From Acidimicrobiia bacterium (GTDB taxonomy: Bacteria > Actinomycetota > Acidimicrobiia > Spongiisociales > UBA5794), in NCBI GenBank assembly GCA_013003515.1, contig JABDIW010000220.1:1-9598 (forward strand): DNA of 9,598 nt. The letters are read 5' to 3'. Below are positions 5,779-9,598 of this stretch, piece after piece. The notes under the pieces were generated by a model. It was not told the origin of the DNA. It searched no databases and worked only from the letters and a program-made list of their open reading frames with translations. Position 1 is the first letter of the stretch, and each line of letters starts with the position of its first letter. A program made the translations under genes and the position numbers.

Positions 5779-7182
5779 TCAGCCGACCGAGCCCTCCATC
5801 TGCAGCTCGATGAGGCGGTTGAGCTCGACGGCGTACTCCATCGGCAGCTCCTTGACGATCGGCTCGATGAACCCGGCGACGATCATGGCCGTCGCCTCTT
5901 CCTCCGACAGGCCCCGGCTCATCAGATAGAAGAGCTGTTCCTCGCCCACCTTCGACACGGTGGCCTCGTGGCCGATCTGGGAGTCGGCCTCCTCGATCTC
6001 CATGTACGGGTAGGTGTCAGACCGGCTGTCCTCATCGAGGATCAGCGCATCGCAGCGGACGAACGAGCGGGCGTCTTCGGCGCCGGGCTCGACGCGGATC
6101 AGACCGCGATAGCCGCCGCGGCCGCCGTCTTTCGAGATCGACTTCGAGGTGATCAGCGACGTCGTGCCGGGAGCGGCATGGACGATCTTGGCGCCGGCAT
6201 CCTGGTGCTGTCCCTCACCGGCGAACGCGATGGAGAGGACCTCGCCGTGGGCACCCGGCTCCATGAGCCAGACGGCCGGGTACTTCATCGTGAGCTTGGA
6301 GCCGAGGTTGCCGTCGATCCACTCCATGGTGGCGTTGCGGTAGGCGGCAGCCCGCTTGGTCACCAGGTTGTAGACGTTGTTCGACCAGTTCTGGATCGTG
6401 GTGTAGCGGCACCGGCCACCTTCCTTCACCACGATCTCGACGACTGCGGAGTGAAGCGAGTCGCTGGTCCAGATCGGGGCGGAGCACCCTTCGACGTAGT
6501 GCACGTAGGCACCCTCGTCGACGATGATCAGCGTCCGCTCGAACTGCCCCATGTTCTCGGCGTTGATGCGGAAGTAGGCCTGAAGCGGTTGGTCGAGGTG
6601 TACGCCGGGCGGCACGTAGATGAACGACCCACCCGACCACACCGCCGAATTCAGCGCGGCGAACTTGTTGTCGTTGGGCGGGATGATGGTCCCGAAGTAC
6701 TCCTGGACGATCTCGGGGTACTCGCGGACTGCGGTGTCCATGTCGCAGAACAGGACCCCCAGCTCCTCCAGATCTTCGCGGTTGCGGTGATAGACGACCT
6801 CTGACTCGTACTGGGCGGTGACTCCGGCCAGGTACTTGCGCTCGGCCTCGGGAATCCCCAGCTTCTCGTAGGTCTCCTTGATGGACTCGGGAACCATGTC
6901 CCAGTCCTTCGCCTGCTCCTCGGTGGGCTTGATGTAGTAGTAGATGTCGTCGAAGTCGATGTCGTTGAGAGAACCTCCACCACCCCACTGGGGTACCGGC
7001 TTGCGGAGGAACCGCTTGTACGACTTGAGACGGAAGTCGAGCATCCACTGCGGCTCGTTCTTGAGCGCGGACATCTCGCGGATGATGTCCTCGTTCAGCC
7101 CCTTCTTGGGCTTGAAGACATAGTCCTCGTCGTCGTGCCAGCCGAGCTGGTAGTTGCCGAGATCGATGTCGACAGTTGCCAT
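5779..7182 (-). CDS. sufB: Fe-S cluster assembly scaffold SufB
   Basis: A 467-aa core subunit of the SufBCD scaffold, which builds Fe-S clusters in the cytoplasm using sulfur from a cysteine desulfurase and the SufC ATPase. It is full length without an intein, unlike the intein-bearing SufB of some mycobacteria. Landmarks are YYYIKPTEE (81-89), LNSAVWSGGSFIYVPPGV (177-194), the beta-helix core with VEGCSAP (Cys233, the likely sulfur-accepting cysteine), RSFVRCDAL (Cys377) and GHEATVSKVGEEQLFYL (His405, Glu406, at the SufB-SufD interface in studied proteins). I chose the ATG at 7182 over an in-frame start at 7224 because GAAGGG lies 5 nt upstream and the family begins near this residue. sufC and sufD do not follow; a membrane protein gene and nucS do. 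As an Fe-S scaffold, it may help mature clusters in glutamate synthase and in the glycosylase encoded in this window. Confidence 0.96.
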   Translation of the reverse strand: MATVDIDLGNYQLGWHDDEDYVFKPKKGLNEDIIREMSALKNEPQWMLDFRLKSYKRFLRKPVPQWGGGGSLNDIDFDDIYYYIKPTEEQAKDWDMVPESIKETYEKLGIPEAERKYLAGVTAQYESEVVYHRNREDLEELGVLFCDMDTAVREYPEIVQEYFGTIIPPNDNKFAALNSAVWSGGSFIYVPPGVHLDQPLQAYFRINAENMGQFERTLIIVDEGAYVHYVEGCSAPIWTSDSLHSAVVEIVVKEGGRCRYTTIQNWSNNVYNLVTKRAAAYRNATMEWIDGNLGSKLTMKYPAVWLMEPGAHGEVLSIAFAGEGQHQDAGAKIVHAAPGTTSLITSKSISKDGGRGGYRGLIRVEPGAEDARSFVRCDALILDEDSRSDTYPYMEIEEADSQIGHEATVSKVGEEQLFYLMSRGLSEEEATAMIVAGFIEPIVKELPMEYAVELNRLIELQMEGSVG

Positions 7183-7187
7183 GTCGT

Positions 7188-7193
7188 CCCTTC
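7188..7193 (-). promoter_or_regulatory. Shine-Dalgarno sequence that fixes the sufB start
   Basis: Read on the minus strand, GAAGGG lies 5 nt before the ATG at 7182. The upstream in-frame candidate at 7224 has no comparable site and would place this sequence inside the coding region. Confidence 0.7.
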
Positions 7194-7214
7194 GCGGTGG
7201 TGAGGTGAGGAGCA

Positions 7215-7249
7215 AGTGTGCCACAGGCGTTGCGCCTAGACCAAAGGTC
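7215..7249 (-). promoter_or_regulatory. candidate sufB promoter and operator: two adjacent inverted repeats
   Basis: Two perfect short inverted repeats lie one base apart: AGGCG-TTG-CGCCT (7225-7237) and GACC-AAA-GGTC (7239-7249). On the minus strand, TTGGTC (7244-7239) and CACACT (7220-7215), 18 nt apart, could be -35 and -10, with transcription starting near 7208, about 26 nt before the ATG. The first repeat would then fill the spacer and the second would cover the -35, a normal position for repressor sites. Suf operons are often controlled by SufR or Rrf2-type Fe-S repressors, but I do not recognise their known sites here. The -10 match is poor. Confidence 0.32.
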
Positions 7250-7271
7250 GGCTCGGATCGAGCGGCGCCCC

Positions 7272-7311
7272 CGGGGTCGGAAATCGGGGTGGGGAAGACC
7301 TGCCGACCCCG
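7272..7311 (-). repeat. 9-bp inverted repeat downstream of gltB
   Basis: CGGGGTCGG (7272-7280) and CCGACCCCG (7303-7311) form a perfect 9-bp stem around a 22-nt loop, 50-89 nt beyond the gltB stop. A further CGGGGT lies in the loop (7285-7290). No T-run follows on the minus strand, so it is not a standard intrinsic terminator; actinobacteria do use stems without T-tails. It could instead be a leader or operator element between gltB and sufB. Confidence 0.35.
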
Positions 7312-7360
7312 CGGACGCGCGCTCTCATCGAACTAACGACAGACACCGAGCGGTCGTTCC

Positions 7361-9598
7361 TCAGGTTCCGGTGGGACGAAGCACCCAGAACTCCGATACA
7401 CGGTCATCGAGGGTGTCGAGGATCTCGGAAGCACGGGATGAGCCGGTCTCGGCGACGTGGGCGATCAGGATGTCGCGCAGCTCCTCCATGTCGGCCGCGG
7501 TGGGGCGCGAAGCGGGAGGCGCCGATTCGGCGAAGTGGAGAGGACCGGTGGCGTTCGGATCCCACACGAACAGAGTGCCGCCGTTCATCCCGGCTGCGAC
7601 ATTGCGTCCGAGGGCGCCCAGAACGACGACCCGGCCTCCGGTCATGTACTCGGCGCAGTGATCGGCGGCTCCCTCGACCACGGCTGTGGCCCCGGAGTTG
7701 CGGACGGCAAACCGCTGCCCCACCGAGCCCGCCACGTACAGGGCCCCAGACGTCGCGCCGTAGAGACAGGCATTTCCGGCGCCGTGAGGAGTCCCGCCAC
7801 CAGACACCGCCGGGCGAATGGCGATCATGCCGCCGCCCATGCCCTTGCCGACGTAGTCGTTGGCCGTGCCGGTGAGCCGCAACGAGATCCCCGGAGCCAG
7901 AAAGGCACCGAGGCTCTGGCCGGCAGTGCCAGACAGCCACACCTTGATGGTGTCCGGTGGAAGGCCGACATCGCCATGGTGTTCGGCGATCTGCCCTGAG
8001 AGGCGGGTTCCGACCGCACGGTCGGTGTTCTGGACGGGATACGACAGCTCGATGACGGCACCATCACGCACCGAGCGTCTCGCATCGAGCGCCAGTGCCT
8101 CGCCCACCGCAGAGCGAGCCACGGTCCGATACCCGCGTTCTGGGCGAAAGTCCGCTCTCGTGAGGAGCGTGTCGAAGCCGAGGCCCCGGGTGTCGTCGCG
8201 AGCGACCAGGAGATCGGCACGGCCAAGGATCTCGTCGATGGAGCGAGCACCGAGGGCGGCAAGGTAGACGCGCACCTCCTCGGCGAGATGACGGAACAAC
8301 GCCACCACCTGATCGGCGGCACCGGTGTATTTGGCTCGCAGGTCTTCGGCCTGGGTCGCAATCCCGACCGGGCACGTGTTCTCGTGACACTGCCGCACCA
8401 TCTTGCAGCCGAGCGCCAGCAGCGGCAGCGTCCCGAACCCGTATCGGTCGGCTCCGAGCAAGGCAGCCACCACGACGTCGCGCCCGGTGCGGATGCCGCC
8501 ATCGGTCTCGACGTAGATGGTGGAGCGAAGCCCGTTGGCAACGAGCACCTGGTGCGCTTCGGCAAGGCCCAGCTCCCACGGCGACCCGGCGTGCTTGATG
8601 GACACCATCGGGGATGCCCCGGTGCCGCCACTGTTGCCGGAGATCAGCACGACATCGGCGTTGGCCTTGGCGACGCCGACGGCGATCGTCCCGACACCAG
8701 GGCCGGACACGAGCTTCACCGAGACTCTCGCCAACGGCTTGAAGGTCTTGAGGTCGAAGATGAGCTGAGCCAGGTCCTCGATGGAGTAGATGTCGTGATG
8801 CGGCGGAGGGCTGATCAACGTCACCCCGGGCTCGGTGTGACGTAGTCGGGCGATCTCTTCGGTCACCTTGTGACCGGGAAGCTGACCGCCCTCACCTGGC
8901 TTGGAGCCCTGGGCCATCTTGATCTGGTATTCCTCGGCGGACGCCAGATACGCCGGAGTCACACCGAATCGGCCCGATGCGATCTGCTTGATGGCTGAGT
9001 TGCGGGGGGTGTCGAACCGGTCGGGGTCCTCGCCACCCTCACCGCTGTTGGAGAGCCCCCCGATGAAGTTCATCGCTTCGGCCAGCGTCTCGTGAGCCTC
9101 CTTCGAAAGCGCCCCGAGCGACATGGCAGCAGTCGAGAAGCGGCGCATGATCGCCTCGGCAGGCTCGACCAGGTCGAGCGGGATGGGATCGACCTCGGCG
9201 AAGTCGACGAGGTCTCTCAGCAGCAACGCCGGTCGCTGGTTCTGGACCTCATCGAGATATGCCTGCCATTGATCGGCTTCGCCGCTCCGCACCGCCTTCT
9301 GGACGGAGAGCACGGCCTTGGGGGCATTGACGTGATGCATGCCGCCGCGCCGGTGCTTGTAGTACCCGCCGGGGGCCTCCTCACCGCCCGACATCTCGGC
9401 GTGCAGTGCCAGCGTCGACCGGGCGATCCTGGCGAGATCGATACCGCCCACCCGGCGCCGAACGTTGCGGAAGGCCAGGTCACATACGCCCTCGTCGAGA
9501 CCGATGGCCTCGAACAACTCGCTCCCCCGATACGCCGAGATGGTGCAGATCCCCATCTTCGACATGATCTTGAGGAGGCCCTTCTCCAGCACCGAGCG
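7361..9598 (-). CDS. gltB: glutamate synthase large subunit, C-terminal part (gene runs off window)
   Basis: The visible 745 residues, counted from the right edge, are the C-terminal half of the NADPH-dependent glutamate synthase alpha subunit, which turns glutamine plus 2-oxoglutarate into two glutamates. The fragment begins in the central domain (EKGLLKIMSKMG). The FMN and 2-oxoglutarate synthase domain spans about 120-480, with SLGALSKEAHETLAEAMN (160-177), GPGVGTIAVGVAKANAD (299-315) and SGNSGGTGASP. The cluster motif CKMVRQCHENTC (Cys398, Cys404, Cys409) has the C-x5-C-x4-C spacing that binds the 3Fe-4S centre. The C-terminal beta-helix (GXGXG) domain runs about 515-690, with GKGMGGGMIAIRP. 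The N-terminal glutaminase domain lies outside the window. The frame is open through the edge, so GTG 9592 is internal. No gltD follows downstream; sufB comes next after 178 nt. Confidence 0.97.
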   Translation of the reverse strand, partial: RSVLEKGLLKIMSKMGICTISAYRGSELFEAIGLDEGVCDLAFRNVRRRVGGIDLARIARSTLALHAEMSGGEEAPGGYYKHRRGGMHHVNAPKAVLSVQKAVRSGEADQWQAYLDEVQNQRPALLLRDLVDFAEVDPIPLDLVEPAEAIMRRFSTAAMSLGALSKEAHETLAEAMNFIGGLSNSGEGGEDPDRFDTPRNSAIKQIASGRFGVTPAYLASAEEYQIKMAQGSKPGEGGQLPGHKVTEEIARLRHTEPGVTLISPPPHHDIYSIEDLAQLIFDLKTFKPLARVSVKLVSGPGVGTIAVGVAKANADVVLISGNSGGTGASPMVSIKHAGSPWELGLAEAHQVLVANGLRSTIYVETDGGIRTGRDVVVAALLGADRYGFGTLPLLALGCKMVRQCHENTCPVGIATQAEDLRAKYTGAADQVVALFRHLAEEVRVYLAALGARSIDEILGRADLLVARDDTRGLGFDTLLTRADFRPERGYRTVARSAVGEALALDARRSVRDGAVIELSYPVQNTDRAVGTRLSGQIAEHHGDVGLPPDTIKVWLSGTAGQSLGAFLAPGISLRLTGTANDYVGKGMGGGMIAIRPAVSGGGTPHGAGNACLYGATSGALYVAGSVGQRFAVRNSGATAVVEGAADHCAEYMTGGRVVVLGALGRNVAAGMNGGTLFVWDPNATGPLHFAESAPPASRPTAADMEELRDILIAHVAETGSSRASEILDTLDDRVSEFWVLRPTGT

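Noticed and set aside
4698..5813. Plus-strand open frame of 371 codons
   Set aside because: It is antisense to nucS and the six-helix membrane protein. Its product is extremely rich in Asp, Glu, Arg, His and Gln, as expected from the complement of hydrophobic codons, and it has no recognisable motif.
5968..6804. Plus-strand open frame of 278 codons over sufB
   Set aside because: The complementary strand is an unambiguous SufB, and the antisense product shows no family features.
5779..7182. Possible intein in SufB
   Set aside because: SufB is a known intein site in mycobacteria, but here the protein has normal length and uninterrupted conserved blocks.
7345..7354. ACCGAGCGGT, similar to the core of TetR-family operators
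   Set aside because: Symmetry stops after four bases per arm, it lies just past the gltB stop about 165 bp from sufB, and no TetR-type gene is in the window; chance is the simpler reading.
8288..8845. Plus-strand open frame of 185 codons over gltB
   Set aside because: It is antisense to the conserved FMN domain of glutamate synthase and is explained by third-position GC bias.
1..9598. Defence island, prophage, transposon, CRISPR array or toxin-antitoxin pair
   Set aside because: I looked for transposases, integrases, direct-repeat arrays, terminal inverted repeats and small toxin-antitoxin pairs and saw none. NucS and UDG are repair enzymes with housekeeping relatives, not restriction systems.

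Overview
This is a GC-rich (well over 60 % by eye), gene-dense chromosomal window. It most likely comes from an actinobacterium (Actinomycetota), possibly an acidimicrobial or other uncultured lineage. The lineage call rests on a NucS/EndoMS-type mismatch endonuclease (known from Actinomycetota and some archaea), a family 5 uracil-DNA glycosylase of the mycobacterial UdgB type, GTG starts, strong third-position GC with long antisense open frames, and almost no space between genes. The class-level assignment is a guess. No transposase, phage gene, CRISPR array, tRNA or rRNA is visible.

Layout, left to right. Positions 1-199 hold a possible start of a leftward gene cut by the window edge, and a candidate promoter overlaid by 10-bp-phased GTGA repeats. 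Next comes a secreted M23 (LytM-type) peptidase on the plus strand (200-775). Its stop codon overlaps the stop of a leftward family 5 uracil-DNA glycosylase (772-1443), which is joined by an ATGA overlap to an upstream lipoprotein with a DUF4015-type glycosidase-like barrel (1440-2939). A divergent intergenic region (2940-3068) leads into a plus-strand pair: a group 2-like sigma-70 factor (3069-4001) and a small GlsB/YeaQ/YmgE-type membrane protein 6 nt downstream (4008-4277). This pair converges, with a 3-nt gap, on a leftward run: sufB (7182-5779), a six-helix membrane protein (5759-4947) and nucS (4940-4281), with gaps of 19 and 6 nt that suggest one transcript. Upstream of sufB lies a 178-nt region with two adjacent inverted repeats and a longer hairpin. 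The window ends inside gltB (7361 to the right edge), the large subunit of glutamate synthase.

Functional themes are genome maintenance (UDG, NucS), Fe-S metabolism (SufB assembles clusters; GltB and probably the UDG carry them), envelope biology (M23 peptidase, DUF4015 lipoprotein, GlsB-like protein, six-helix membrane protein) and transcription (sigma factor). Most genes are recognisable housekeeping or accessory families. I see no clear novel defence or mobile system. The points worth following are the unusual operon partnerships (lipoprotein with UDG, sufB with nucS, sigma factor with GlsB-like protein) and the symmetric sequence elements in the three candidate regulatory regions.
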